From positions 1 through 64,000 of the forward strand of contig NZ_JACARE010000037.1 in assembly GCF_013386765.1 (NCBI RefSeq): a DNA stretch of 64,000 nucleotides, read 5' to 3'. The notes beneath the pieces were generated by a model. The model was not told the DNA's origin. It worked only from the letters and a program-made list of their open reading frames with translations, and made no database searches. How positions within the stretch are numbered: position 1 is the stretch's first letter; every line of letters starts with the position of its first letter. Source of the DNA: Pseudomonas yamanorum (GTDB taxonomy: Bacteria; Pseudomonadota; Gammaproteobacteria; Pseudomonadales; Pseudomonadaceae). The translations under genes and the position numbers were made by a program. This document shows positions 1 through 7,766 of the stretch, piece by piece.

Positions 1-59
1 CGCGCCGGGCCATGGATGGCCCGTCGCGGCGGCCCGCGGAACCGGGCCTTCGTTCCGGC

Positions 60-200
60 ATGCCGAGCCTAAGCGAGGCACCGAGTGGTGGGGCAAAGAC
101 CTTTTGGTTACTTTTGGCTGGGCCGGCATTCCGGGCGTTTGCCAAAAGTGACCCGCTGTAAGAGCGGAACCATAAGTAGCCGTTACCTAAATAACGGATA
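60..200. repeat. Probable dispersed intergenic repeat at the left edge
   Basis: No convincing gene lies here. The stretch contains an imperfect inverted repeat, GGTTACTTTTGGC (106-118) against GCCAAAAGTGACC (141-153, one mismatch), then a second small palindrome CCGTTA/TAACGG (180-185 and 192-197). The wording around 141-190 resembles a multicopy intergenic repeat that I recall from Pseudomonas genomes. That membership is from memory. The left boundary may lie outside the window. Confidence 0.45.
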
Positions 201-228
201 TGTACTCAATACCCCCCCAAAAAACCAA

Positions 229-272
229 GCCCAAATAAAAGGCCTCGAACCAGCGAGGCCTTTTATTTGGGC
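229..272. terminator. Bidirectional rho-independent terminator
   Basis: A perfect 19-base inverted repeat (229-247 and 254-272) surrounds a six-base loop. The stem has a GC-rich inner part (GGCCTCG/CGAGGCC) and A/T-rich outer parts that give a U-rich tail on either strand. It lies just after the stop of the leftward inaA unit and would end that transcript. Confidence 0.8.
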
Positions 273-282
273 TTCAATCTCT

Positions 283-513
283 TCAACTTTGTGGCCTCAT
301 CCCTTGGGACATCCCAAACATGAACAACAACAACTCATGATCAGGCTTGGCCGTAACACCGACCTTGGCGATCCGCGGCATCGGGCATTGCTGCCCGGCA
401 CCCTGCACCGCACTGAGGACTTGTGTCCGGGGCTGCTCCCAAGCAGCCAGGGCCAGGGCCGCTATGCCCAACGCCCCCAACAGAAACAAACCTCGTGCAA
501 TTTCTAGCTTCAT
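283..513 (-). CDS. Small single-span membrane or exported protein
   Basis: The product is about 76 residues. It begins MKLEIARG, followed by a hydrophobic, Leu/Ala-rich segment (residues 8-26) that could be a signal peptide or an anchor, then a short polar tail containing one Cys (CPMPRI). The start is placed at 513 because it overlaps the stop of the upstream kinase gene as TAATG, a typical coupled start. A longer reading frame upstream would run inside the kinase gene and is unlikely. I do not recognise the family. Its place as last gene of the ColR-linked LPS kinase unit suggests an envelope role, but that is inference only. Confidence 0.6.
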   Translation of the reverse strand: MKLEIARGLFLLGALGIAALALAAWEQPRTQVLSAVQGAGQQCPMPRIAKVGVTAKPDHELLLFMFGMSQGMRPQS

Positions 514-1229
514 TACGTTAAACCTTTGATAGCGCTGCCAAACGCCGTCTCGTAAAAGTAGCTGAGTTTTTTCCAGTCCGTAGAATTCCACGACGAATGG
601 CGACGCAATTGCAGCATGTCATGCCGAGCCGCCCGCAACGCGGTCAACCGCTGGCGGCACTTCTCGAAATCCAGCAACGCCACTTCCACCTTGGCCGCAT
701 CGCCCTCGCCCGTGACCCGCACAAAAATATGCTTGATATACAGGCAACCATGCTGCCAACGACCCTTGTGCATCCGCGCCAGGGTACCGGCCAATTCCTT
801 GAGCAGGCGCTCGTGCACCAACTCACCGTACTGCTCACGACCACCCGCGGCGTACCAGTTTTCGATCTCGTCGAAACCGTCCAGCGACGCCGTCACCAGC
901 AACGCCTTCCATTGGTGTTCCGGGTCGCGGCGGGCTTCGCAGAACACCAGTTCCGGCACGCGTACATCCAGCAAACGCAGGCCCTTGAGGGCATCGCGCT
1001 CACGCAACACAGTGGGGCGTCCAAAAGGATGGAGCCAACTGCGGTAGATATGGCCGGTCTGGCGCTTGCTGTAGAGCAAACGACCATTGGTGCCCATCAC
1101 CCGTTGCACACCACTTTCACCGCCACGACGACGATTGGGTTCCTCGACCCACTCGCCCTGCTGGCGCCAGAAATAATCAAATCGCTCCTCGGGAGCTACT
1201 TCACTACCTGCTAAACACTCGACAGCCAT
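513..1229 (-). CDS. inaA: InaA/WaaP-type lipopolysaccharide kinase
   Basis: This is a Kdo/heptose-kinase-like protein of about 238 residues, the family that phosphorylates LPS core sugars at the cytoplasmic face of the inner membrane. Kinase-fold landmarks are visible: an HKGRWQHGCLYIKHIF stretch in the catalytic-loop position and LLDFEK in the metal-binding (DFG-like) position. The start MAVECLAG at 1229 was chosen because it follows an AGAGG-type ribosome site and lies 4 bases after the methyltransferase stop; the frame upstream of it overlaps that gene. The methyltransferase-kinase pair next to colRS matches the orf222-inaA/wapQ arrangement described for P. putida and P. fluorescens, where ColR controls it. 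Confidence 0.82.
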   Translation of the reverse strand: MAVECLAGSEVAPEERFDYFWRQQGEWVEEPNRRRGGESGVQRVMGTNGRLLYSKRQTGHIYRSWLHPFGRPTVLRERDALKGLRLLDVRVPELVFCEARRDPEHQWKALLVTASLDGFDEIENWYAAGGREQYGELVHERLLKELAGTLARMHKGRWQHGCLYIKHIFVRVTGEGDAAKVEVALLDFEKCRQRLTALRAARHDMLQLRRHSSWNSTDWKKLSYFYETAFGSAIKGLT

Positions 1230-1233
1230 CCTG

Positions 1234-1914
1234 TTACCTCTTGCGCAATACATACACTCGCCACATGGCGTAGAGCGGTATGAAGTCCAGTGATTCCTGA
1301 ATACGGAAACCGGCTTGTTCAAACTCTGCTTCAACAGTAGCAGCCGGTAACACGAATCGATTTTGGTAACCTTCCTGCTCACCCTTTTTGCGACGGCGCA
1401 CTTCGGCGCGCTTGCGTTTCCAGGCCTTGAAGTTGCCGTCCACCCACAACGAGATAATCACGCTGTCGCGGGTAACACGTTGAAACTCACGCAGTATTGT
1501 CAGCCTGTGCGCGGGATCACCGATGTGGTGCATCAAGCGCATGCAGAAAATGCTGTCGACTGCGTTGTCTGGCAAATCAATATCAAAAGCAGACGTCTGC
1601 AAGGGCCGTACCCGTTTCACCACATCCGCCGGTTGGGCGACAGTGGCGATCTTCAACATCGACGCTGAATTGTCGGCGCCGATGATCACACGGTTGGGCT
1701 TTTCTGCCAGCAGCGGCCAGAAACGCCCCGCCCCACACGGTAAGTCCAGCACCAGGCCAGGCTCACCGGCCATGGCCAGCGCACCCCGCGCCAATTGCTC
1801 GTCGCGTTTGTGGGACAACCGGCGAGCCAGATTGTCCTGATGCTTGAGCAAATATTTCTGCGCGTGTTGATCGTCGTACTTTTCGGAAAATTCGAGCTTG
1901 GTCGGAGTAGGCAT
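1234..1914 (-). CDS. Class I SAM-dependent methyltransferase (orf222-like)
   Basis: The 226-residue protein has the Rossmann methyltransferase motif I as VLDLPCGAGRFWPLL (about residues 56-70), an acidic motif II (IIGADNS) and the post-I/IV region FCMRLMHHIGDP. Its substrate is unknown. The C-terminal third is rich in basic residues (KAWKRKRAEVRRRKK), which would suit a membrane or phosphate-rich substrate. It starts the leftward ColR-linked unit and is followed within 4 bases by the LPS kinase. Size and position match the colRS-adjacent orf222 of P. putida and P. fluorescens. The ATG at 1914 is preferred over a TTG one codon earlier. Confidence 0.8.
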   Translation of the reverse strand: MPTPTKLEFSEKYDDQHAQKYLLKHQDNLARRLSHKRDEQLARGALAMAGEPGLVLDLPCGAGRFWPLLAEKPNRVIIGADNSASMLKIATVAQPADVVKRVRPLQTSAFDIDLPDNAVDSIFCMRLMHHIGDPAHRLTILREFQRVTRDSVIISLWVDGNFKAWKRKRAEVRRRKKGEQEGYQNRFVLPAATVEAEFEQAGFRIQESLDFIPLYAMWRVYVLRKR

Positions 1915-1982
1915 CAACGGGTCCCCAGTTACTGATGCCTACAACCCTAAGCAGAATCCTGTGATCAACAGGTCAACACGTT

Positions 1983-1995
1983 GTGAAAAACTTGT
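1983..1995 (-). promoter_or_regulatory. Candidate ColR box of the methyltransferase-inaA unit
   Basis: On the minus strand this reads ACAAGTTTTTCAC, about 70 bases upstream of the methyltransferase start. Twelve of 13 bases match the element in front of the LTA-synthase-like gene on the other side of colRS (4177-4189). The T-run followed by CAC resembles the ColR-binding motif reported for P. putida. Confidence 0.6.
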
Positions 1996-2102
1996 CCTGT
2001 CGAATCCTATACATTACAAAACTTTGCAGATACAAGTCGTGGCATGTTGCCATCTTCGGCGAAAAATGGGGATTCTGCCGCAGGATAGCGGCAGGACAGG
2101 TA

Positions 2103-3383
2103 TCAGGGTTTGACCGGGCTCAACTCGACATGAAAGCGGCAGCCATTGGGCTCCATGGTACTGAGGCTGACGCTCCAGCCCTGGTTTTCGCAGATGCGCT
2201 GGACCAGGGACAGCCCCAGGCCCAGGCCTTCGCCGCGCTTTTCACTGCCGCGCACAAATGGCTCGAACATCGCTTCGCGCTTGTCCTCGGGAATCCCCAC
2301 GCCGGAGTCTTCCACCACGAAGCCACTCGGCTCCAGGGTGAGGCGGATAAAGCCACGTTCGGTGTAATGCAGTGCATTACGCAGCAGGTTGCCCATCACC
2401 GCGTGCAGGAAGGTTGCGTTGTAGCGGGTATCCAACGGTGCGCCGGGCTGATAGACCAACTCAAGGCCCTTGTGCTCGATGGGCTCACGCCAGATTCCCA
2501 GCAGATCGTCGGCCACCTGCGCCAGGTTGGCCTGGGGCGACATGCCCGCCTCCTCGCGCTGGGCACGGGCCAGCATCAGGAAGGTCTGCACCAGTTCGCG
2601 CATTTCTTCACAGGCCCGCGCAATGCGTTCAACCTGTTTGCGGCCGCGCTGATCAATGGCCGGATTCTCCAGCAACAATTCGCAGGAACTGGCGAGCACC
2701 ATCAGCGGAGTACGCAACTCGTGGCTGACATCACTGGTAAACAGCTGCTCCCGGGACAACGCCTGGCGCAAGCGGCCCAGGGTCGCGTCGAAGGCCACGG
2801 CCAACTCGCCCACCTCATCCGCCGCATAATCCGGGGCCAGGGGCGGCGCCAGGCCAAGTAACTGGTCGCGATGGCGTACCTGGCGGGCCAGGCGCACCAC
2901 CGGCGCCATGACCTTGCGGGCCAGCACCCAGCCGAGGAACACCGCCAGCGCGAGGCTGAGCACAAACCCCACCAGCACCACGGCAAACAGAACGCGCTCG
3001 CGCTCTTCGAAATCACTCTGGTCTTGCAGCAGGACATAGCGGCGACCGTCGACGATTTCGACCATCGCGTGGTAGGAAAGCTGCTCGCGGAACACCTCGT
3101 GAAAACCGGCGTCCAGGTGGCGCAAGTCTTTGGGCAGCTCGAAATCGCCGGGGCCGCCGCTGAAGTAGAACAACTGGTCGGGCTCGGGACGGTGGCTCCA
3201 GTCCTCGACGCTGTCCATCAGCAGCAGGCGTTGCAAGTCACCGCCCAGGCCTGCCGAAATGAGCTTTTCTTCCACCAGGTGCACCGTGGCGACGATGCCC
3301 ATGGCGAAGGCCCCCGCCACCAACGCGCTCATCAAGGCGAAGGCAATGATGATCCGCTGGGCAAGGCTTTGCTTAAACTCCAT
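2103..3383 (-). CDS. colS: ColS sensor histidine kinase
   Basis: The 426-residue inner-membrane kinase has an N-terminal transmembrane segment (about 10-33), a periplasmic domain rich in acidic pairs (about 34-140), a second transmembrane segment (VLFAVVLVGFVLSLALAVF), a HAMP-like linker, an H-box SHELRTPL with phospho-acceptor His221, and N, G1, F and G2 boxes (NLLRNALHY, DSGVGIPE, FEPFVRG, GLGLGLSL). ColS is known in P. putida to sense metal excess through acidic residues in its short periplasmic domain and to phosphorylate ColR. The start MEFKQS overlaps the end of colR by 11 bases, the usual layout for a coupled pair. Confidence 0.9.
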   Translation of the reverse strand: MEFKQSLAQRIIIAFALMSALVAGAFAMGIVATVHLVEEKLISAGLGGDLQRLLLMDSVEDWSHRPEPDQLFYFSGGPGDFELPKDLRHLDAGFHEVFREQLSYHAMVEIVDGRRYVLLQDQSDFEERERVLFAVVLVGFVLSLALAVFLGWVLARKVMAPVVRLARQVRHRDQLLGLAPPLAPDYAADEVGELAVAFDATLGRLRQALSREQLFTSDVSHELRTPLMVLASSCELLLENPAIDQRGRKQVERIARACEEMRELVQTFLMLARAQREEAGMSPQANLAQVADDLLGIWREPIEHKGLELVYQPGAPLDTRYNATFLHAVMGNLLRNALHYTERGFIRLTLEPSGFVVEDSGVGIPEDKREAMFEPFVRGSEKRGEGLGLGLSLVQRICENQGWSVSLSTMEPNGCRFHVELSPVKP

Positions 3384-4056
3384 CACGACCCTCGGCCAGG
3401 CGATAACCCACACCGTGCACCGTTTGCAGCAACGGTTTGGCGAAGGGTTTATCGATCACCTGACGCAGTTGATGGACATGGCTGCGCAAGCTGTCGCTGT
3501 CCGGGCAGTCATCGCCCCACAGGGCTTCTTCGAGAATTTCGCGGCGCAACACGTGAGGGCTTTTTTGCATCAGCACCGCCAGCAGCTTCAGGCCGACCGG
3601 GTTGAGCTTGAGCAGGCGCCCTTCGCGGGTAACCTCCAGAGTGTCGAGGTCGTAATTCAGGTCACCGACCTGCAACGCACGGCGACCGCCGCCCTGGGCA
3701 CGGCGCAGCACCGCTTCGATGCGTGCGGCCAGTTCCGACAGCGCAAACGGCTTGAGCAGGTAGTCATCGGCGCCGGACTTGAAGCCCTGCAGCCGGTCGT
3801 CCAACTGGTCGCGGGCAGTGAGCATGATCACCGGCGTGTCGCGGCGGGCATCTTCGCGCAGGCGTTTGCACAGGGTGTAGCCATCAATGCCAGGCAGCAT
3901 GATGTCGAGCACGATCAGGTCGTAATGTTCGGTGGCAGCCAGGTGCAGGCCCGACAAACCGTCCTGCGCACAGTCTACGGTGTAGCCCTTCAGCCCCAGG
4001 TAATCGGCCAGGTTGGCCAGAATATCGCGGTTGTCTTCAACCAATAAAATTCGCAT
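3373..4056 (-). CDS. colR: ColR response regulator
   Basis: This is an OmpR-family regulator of 227 residues. The receiver domain has acidic residues near position 8, phospho-acceptor Asp51 in VLDIMLPG and the conserved Lys in LLKPF. The C-terminal winged helix covers about residues 125-220 and ends in the VHGVGYRL wing. The sequence closely resembles ColR proteins of other Pseudomonas as I know them. ColR controls envelope-maintenance genes, including the adjacent LPS kinase unit, and supports membrane integrity under metal stress and root colonisation. Putative ColR boxes lie on both sides of the colRS pair. Confidence 0.93.
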   Translation of the reverse strand: MRILLVEDNRDILANLADYLGLKGYTVDCAQDGLSGLHLAATEHYDLIVLDIMLPGIDGYTLCKRLREDARRDTPVIMLTARDQLDDRLQGFKSGADDYLLKPFALSELAARIEAVLRRAQGGGRRALQVGDLNYDLDTLEVTREGRLLKLNPVGLKLLAVLMQKSPHVLRREILEEALWGDDCPDSDSLRSHVHQLRQVIDKPFAKPLLQTVHGVGYRLAEGRDGV

Positions 4057-4176
4057 GGGCAGTGTCTCCGTACGCGGTAACGGCCGTGTTGGCTCGCGCA
4101 GCTTAAGGCCAAGTATGGCTCACGGCTAGGCCTGAAGGCCGCGCCGATTACTGTTTTCAACCGATTGCGGGTGTTA

Positions 4177-4189
4177 ACGAGTTTTTCAC
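4177..4189 (+). promoter_or_regulatory. Candidate ColR box of the LTA-synthase-like gene
   Basis: The element ACGAGTTTTTCAC lies about 70 bases upstream of the ATG at 4258 and matches the box at 1983-1995 at 12 of 13 positions, at almost the same distance from its gene. A TATAGGT stretch follows immediately and may contribute to the promoter -10 region. Confidence 0.6.
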
Positions 4190-4257
4190 TATAGGTTCAC
4201 AACCTGACTACAGTGTCAGCGCGAAGATCGCGCCCATCGAAAATAAGGAACATTGCC

Positions 4258-6207
4258 ATGGGCTTTCCAAAAACGGCGCCAATGCGCTATTTGCTGTTGG
4301 TGACCGGTGCCTGGCTGGTGGTTTTTCTACTGACCCGCATCCTGCTGCTGGTATCCCACCTGGACGAAGTCAGCGGCAACCTGCTGCCGGTATTCGGTGT
4401 GGGCCTGCTCTATGACCTGGGCTTCCTCGCCTATGCCGCCCTGCCCCTGGGCCTGTACCTGTTGCTGTGCCCACCAGCGTTGTGGCGCCGCCGTGGCCAT
4501 CGCTGGTTCCTGCAGGCAGTCCTCACCGTCAGCCTGTTCGCCATGCTCTTCACCAGCGTGGCGGAGTGGTTGTTCTGGGACGAGTTCGGCGTGCGCTTCA
4601 ACTTCATTGCCGTGGATTACCTGGTTTACTCCAAAGAGGTGCTGAACAACCTGCTGGAGTCGTATCCGATCGGCAAGCTGCTGAGCCTGCTGGCCGTGAT
4701 GGCCATCGTCCTCAGCCTGGCTTTGCGCAAAGCGTTCAACGCCGCGATGAATGCACCATTGCCTGCCATGCGCAAACGCCTGATCAGCGCCCTGGGCCTG
4801 TTGCTGGTGGCCGGCCTGAGCCTGCAATTGATCAACCAGGACCGCCCGCGCAGCCAGGGCGGTAACGCCTACAACAACGAACTGGCGAGCAACGGCCCGT
4901 ATCAGTTCTTCGCGGCCTTCCGTAATAACGAACTGGACTACAACCAGTTCTACAAGAGCCTGCCGGCCGATGTGGTCGCCAAGCAGTTGCGCGCCGAACT
5001 CAGCGAGCCCAATGCACGGTTTATCGGCACTGACCCGCTGGATATCCGTCGCGCCATTACCAACCCGGGCACGCTGCGCAAACCCAATATCGTGCTGGTG
5101 ACCATCGAAAGCTTCAGTGCCAAGTACATGGGCAGCAACGGCGACGCGAATAACCTCACGCCCAACCTCGACGCGCTGCGCAAGCAAAGCCTGTACTTCA
5201 ATAACTTCTACGCCACCGGCACCCGCACCGACCGCGGCCTGGAAGCCATCACCCTGGCCATTCCACCGACGCCGGGACGCTCCATCGTCAAGCGCATCGG
5301 CCGTGAAAGCGGCTTCGGCAGCCTGGGCCAACAGCTCAACGCCGTTGGCTATGACAGCGTGTTTGTCTACGGTGGCCGTGGCTACTTCGACAACATGAAC
5401 GCGTTTTTCAGCGGCAACGGTTACCGCGTGGTTGACCAGAGCAGCGTGCCCGAGTCAGAAATCAGCTTTAAAAACGCCTGGGGCATGGCTGACGAAGACC
5501 TCTATAAACAAACGCTGAAACTGGCGGACGAAGACTACGCCAAGCAGCAACCCTTCCTGCTGCAACTGATGACCACCTCCAACCACCGCCCCTATACCTA
5601 CCCGGCGGGCCGCATTGATATCAAATCCGGCGACGGTCGCGACGGCGCGGTGAAGTACACCGACTACGCCATCGGCCAGTTCCTGGACGCGGCGCGCCAG
5701 AAGCCGTGGTTCGACAACACTATCTTTATCTTCGTCGCCGACCACACCGCAGGCAGCGCGGGCAAGGAAGACTTGCCGATGGTCAATTACCAGATTCCGC
5801 TGTTCATCTACGCCCCCAAGTTGATCGACGCCGGCGAGAACGCGAAGCTGGCCAGCCAGATCGACCTGGCGCCGACGCTGCTGGGCTTGCTGAACCTGAG
5901 CTACGAGTCGACGTTTTTTGGCCGCAACCTGCTGCAGGACAACCCGCTGCCGCCACGGGTAGTGGTGGGCAATTACCAATACCTGGGATTGTTCGACGGT
6001 AACGACCTGGCGATCCTCAGCCCGCGCCAAGGCCTGCGCCGCCATGACCAGGCACTGGGCGACAGCCACGAGTCCCAGGTTGGCAGTGATGACCCGTTGA
6101 TCCAGCGCGCCATTACCTACTACCAGGGCGCCAGTTACGGCTACAAACAACAGTTGCTGAGCTGGAAGACGCCCAAGGACGAAGTCCCCCAGGTGAGTGC
6201 ACGCTAA
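4258..6207 (+). CDS. LTA-synthase-family membrane phospho-transferase
   Basis: The 649-residue protein has about five N-terminal transmembrane helices (residues 8-200) and a C-terminal extracytoplasmic alkaline-phosphatase/sulfatase-fold domain. Metal and nucleophile positions are visible: Glu284 in VTIESFSAKY, the likely nucleophilic Thr324 in GTRTDRGLE, and Asp495-His496 in FVADHTAG. Family members move glycerol-phosphate or phosphoethanolamine groups onto envelope glycans or lipids; the substrate cannot be told here. It is not a standard EptA. The start at 4258 follows an AGGAAC ribosome site. The ColR-like box upstream and the PAP2 phosphatase downstream suggest envelope remodelling. Confidence 0.82.
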   Translation: MGFPKTAPMRYLLLVTGAWLVVFLLTRILLLVSHLDEVSGNLLPVFGVGLLYDLGFLAYAALPLGLYLLLCPPALWRRRGHRWFLQAVLTVSLFAMLFTSVAEWLFWDEFGVRFNFIAVDYLVYSKEVLNNLLESYPIGKLLSLLAVMAIVLSLALRKAFNAAMNAPLPAMRKRLISALGLLLVAGLSLQLINQDRPRSQGGNAYNNELASNGPYQFFAAFRNNELDYNQFYKSLPADVVAKQLRAELSEPNARFIGTDPLDIRRAITNPGTLRKPNIVLVTIESFSAKYMGSNGDANNLTPNLDALRKQSLYFNNFYATGTRTDRGLEAITLAIPPTPGRSIVKRIGRESGFGSLGQQLNAVGYDSVFVYGGRGYFDNMNAFFSGNGYRVVDQSSVPESEISFKNAWGMADEDLYKQTLKLADEDYAKQQPFLLQLMTTSNHRPYTYPAGRIDIKSGDGRDGAVKYTDYAIGQFLDAARQKPWFDNTIFIFVADHTAGSAGKEDLPMVNYQIPLFIYAPKLIDAGENAKLASQIDLAPTLLGLLNLSYESTFFGRNLLQDNPLPPRVVVGNYQYLGLFDGNDLAILSPRQGLRRHDQALGDSHESQVGSDDPLIQRAITYYQGASYGYKQQLLSWKTPKDEVPQVSAR

Positions 6208-6214
6208 CCAAAAC

Positions 6215-6245
6215 GCCCTGGCCAGGACTGTCCGGGGCTTTTTTT
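6215..6245 (+). terminator. Weak intrinsic terminator or attenuator between two envelope genes
   Basis: The stem GCCCTGG/CCGGGGC (6215-6221 and 6232-6238, with one G-T wobble) is followed by seven T residues. It lies between the LTA-synthase-like gene and the PAP2 gene 55 bases apart, so it may lower rather than block expression of the second gene. Confidence 0.55.
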
Positions 6246-6261
6246 AGAGTTTGAGTTCGCC

Positions 6262-6993
6262 ATGCAAGCAGTCGCTGTTCGTCCCGTTTCCAACCCCCTC
6301 AACTTCTGGCTGGGCCTCGGCGTGCCTGCGGTGTTGGCGGTGCTCATGCTGTTGCTGGAGCTGACATCGCTGGACATGGACGTGGCCAAGTTGTTTTACA
6401 ACGCTGGCGAAGGCGGCTTCGTGGGCCGGCACAGTTTTTTTCTGGAGGACATTCTTCACGATCGCGCCAAGCAGATGGTGATCGTGTTTTCGGTATTGGC
6501 CATCGCCGGGTTTGCCGGGGCATTTGTGGTGGAGCGGCTCAAACCCTATCGCCGGGAACTGGGTTGCCTGGTGTTGTCGCTGGCACTGGCCACCTCGTTT
6601 GTATCGCCGTTGAAGACCGTGACCGCAGTGCAATGCCCGTGGAGCGTCAAGGAGTTTGGCGGCCAGGAGACCTACAGCGAACTGCTGAGCCCCCGACCGC
6701 CCACCGACAAACCCGGGCGCTGCTGGCCGGGCGGGCATGCGGCCACCGGCTTTGCCTTGTTTGCGTTGTTTTTTGCCCTGCGGGATCGCCGGCCGAGGAT
6801 GGCGCGTTGGGCATTTATGTTTGCCCTGGGGCTGGGCACGGTGCTTTCGGTGAGCCGCACGATGCAAGGCGCGCACTTTCTTTCCCATAACGTGTGGACG
6901 GCGATTTTCAGCTGGCTGATCTGTTTGGGGGCGTATTACTTCTTGCTGTACCGGCCAGTCAAAACATCCCCAATACAGGCCGCAACCGCGTGA
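6262..6993 (+). CDS. PAP2-family membrane phosphatase
   Basis: The 243-residue integral membrane protein has about six hydrophobic segments. The PAP2 phosphatase signature is split over three motifs: KTVTAVQCPW (motif 1 region, about 115), CWPGGHAATGF (motif 2, His about 155) and SRTMQGAHFLSHNVW (motif 3, His about 205). Relatives dephosphorylate undecaprenyl pyrophosphate or lipid A, or transfer phosphate between them (LpxT-like). Which of these applies is not decidable here. It follows the LTA-synthase-like gene on the same strand across a weak terminator and may share the ColR-dependent promoter. Confidence 0.83.
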   Translation: MQAVAVRPVSNPLNFWLGLGVPAVLAVLMLLLELTSLDMDVAKLFYNAGEGGFVGRHSFFLEDILHDRAKQMVIVFSVLAIAGFAGAFVVERLKPYRRELGCLVLSLALATSFVSPLKTVTAVQCPWSVKEFGGQETYSELLSPRPPTDKPGRCWPGGHAATGFALFALFFALRDRRPRMARWAFMFALGLGTVLSVSRTMQGAHFLSHNVWTAIFSWLICLGAYYFLLYRPVKTSPIQAATA

Positions 6994-7067
6994 TGAACAG
7001 CCCTTGCCTCGCCGGGGGCAAGGGCGCAACACTCTGCGCACTTTTCTGGCAACGATCCCGCTGAGCC

Positions 7068-7766
7068 ATGTCCGATACCCTGCTGCTGATCGAAGACGAC
7101 CTGCCCCTGGCGGCACTCACGGCCGAGTTCCTGCGCGCCGAGGGATTTACTGTCGCGGTGGAACACCGTGGCGACCGCGCCGCCCAGCGTATCCGCGATG
7201 AACAGCCGGCACTGCTGATCCTCGATGTAATGCTGCCGGGCATCGACGGTTTTACCCTGTGCCGCCAGATTCGCGACCACTACCCCGGGCTGATCCTGAT
7301 GATGACCGCCCTGGACGAGAACGCCGAACAGTTGGTGGGGTTTGCCGCCGGGGCCGACGACTATGTGGTCAAGCCGATCGACCCTTTATTGTTGTTGGCG
7401 CGGATCCGCTCGCTGCTGCGCCGCCATCCTCAGGCACACCGCAGTTACTATCAGTGGGGCACTTTTCGGCTGGACCTGAACAACCACTTCGCGTGGCTTG
7501 GCGAGGCGCCCTTGCAGTTTTCGGTGGCCGAATTCGAGCTGCTCGCCATCTTCGCCCGTCACTGCGGCGTATTGCTCACCCGGGAAAAACTGCTCCAGCG
7601 CCTGCGCGGCCTGGAGTACGACGGCCTGAATCGTTCGATTGACATGCGGGTATCGCGCTTGCGCAAAAAACTGATGAGCCTTGAGTGCCCCGTGACCATC
7701 CAGACCATCACCGCCCAGGGATACCTGTTCGTCGAGATCCCGACGGGGAGCCAGCATGCTGTCTAA
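7068..7766 (+). CDS. OmpR-family response regulator (RstA-like)
   Basis: The 232-residue protein has a receiver domain with Glu9-Asp10-Asp11, phospho-acceptor Asp53 (ILDVMLPG) and Lys in VVKPIDP, then a winged-helix DNA-binding domain (about 130-225) with the SRLRKKL recognition region and the QTITAQGYLF wing. The stop overlaps the downstream sensor kinase by 11 bases. It resembles RstA of enterobacteria. The tandem direct repeat in front of the GH8 gene just after its kinase is a candidate target. Confidence 0.85.
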   Translation: MSDTLLLIEDDLPLAALTAEFLRAEGFTVAVEHRGDRAAQRIRDEQPALLILDVMLPGIDGFTLCRQIRDHYPGLILMMTALDENAEQLVGFAAGADDYVVKPIDPLLLLARIRSLLRRHPQAHRSYYQWGTFRLDLNNHFAWLGEAPLQFSVAEFELLAIFARHCGVLLTREKLLQRLRGLEYDGLNRSIDMRVSRLRKKLMSLECPVTIQTITAQGYLFVEIPTGSQHAV

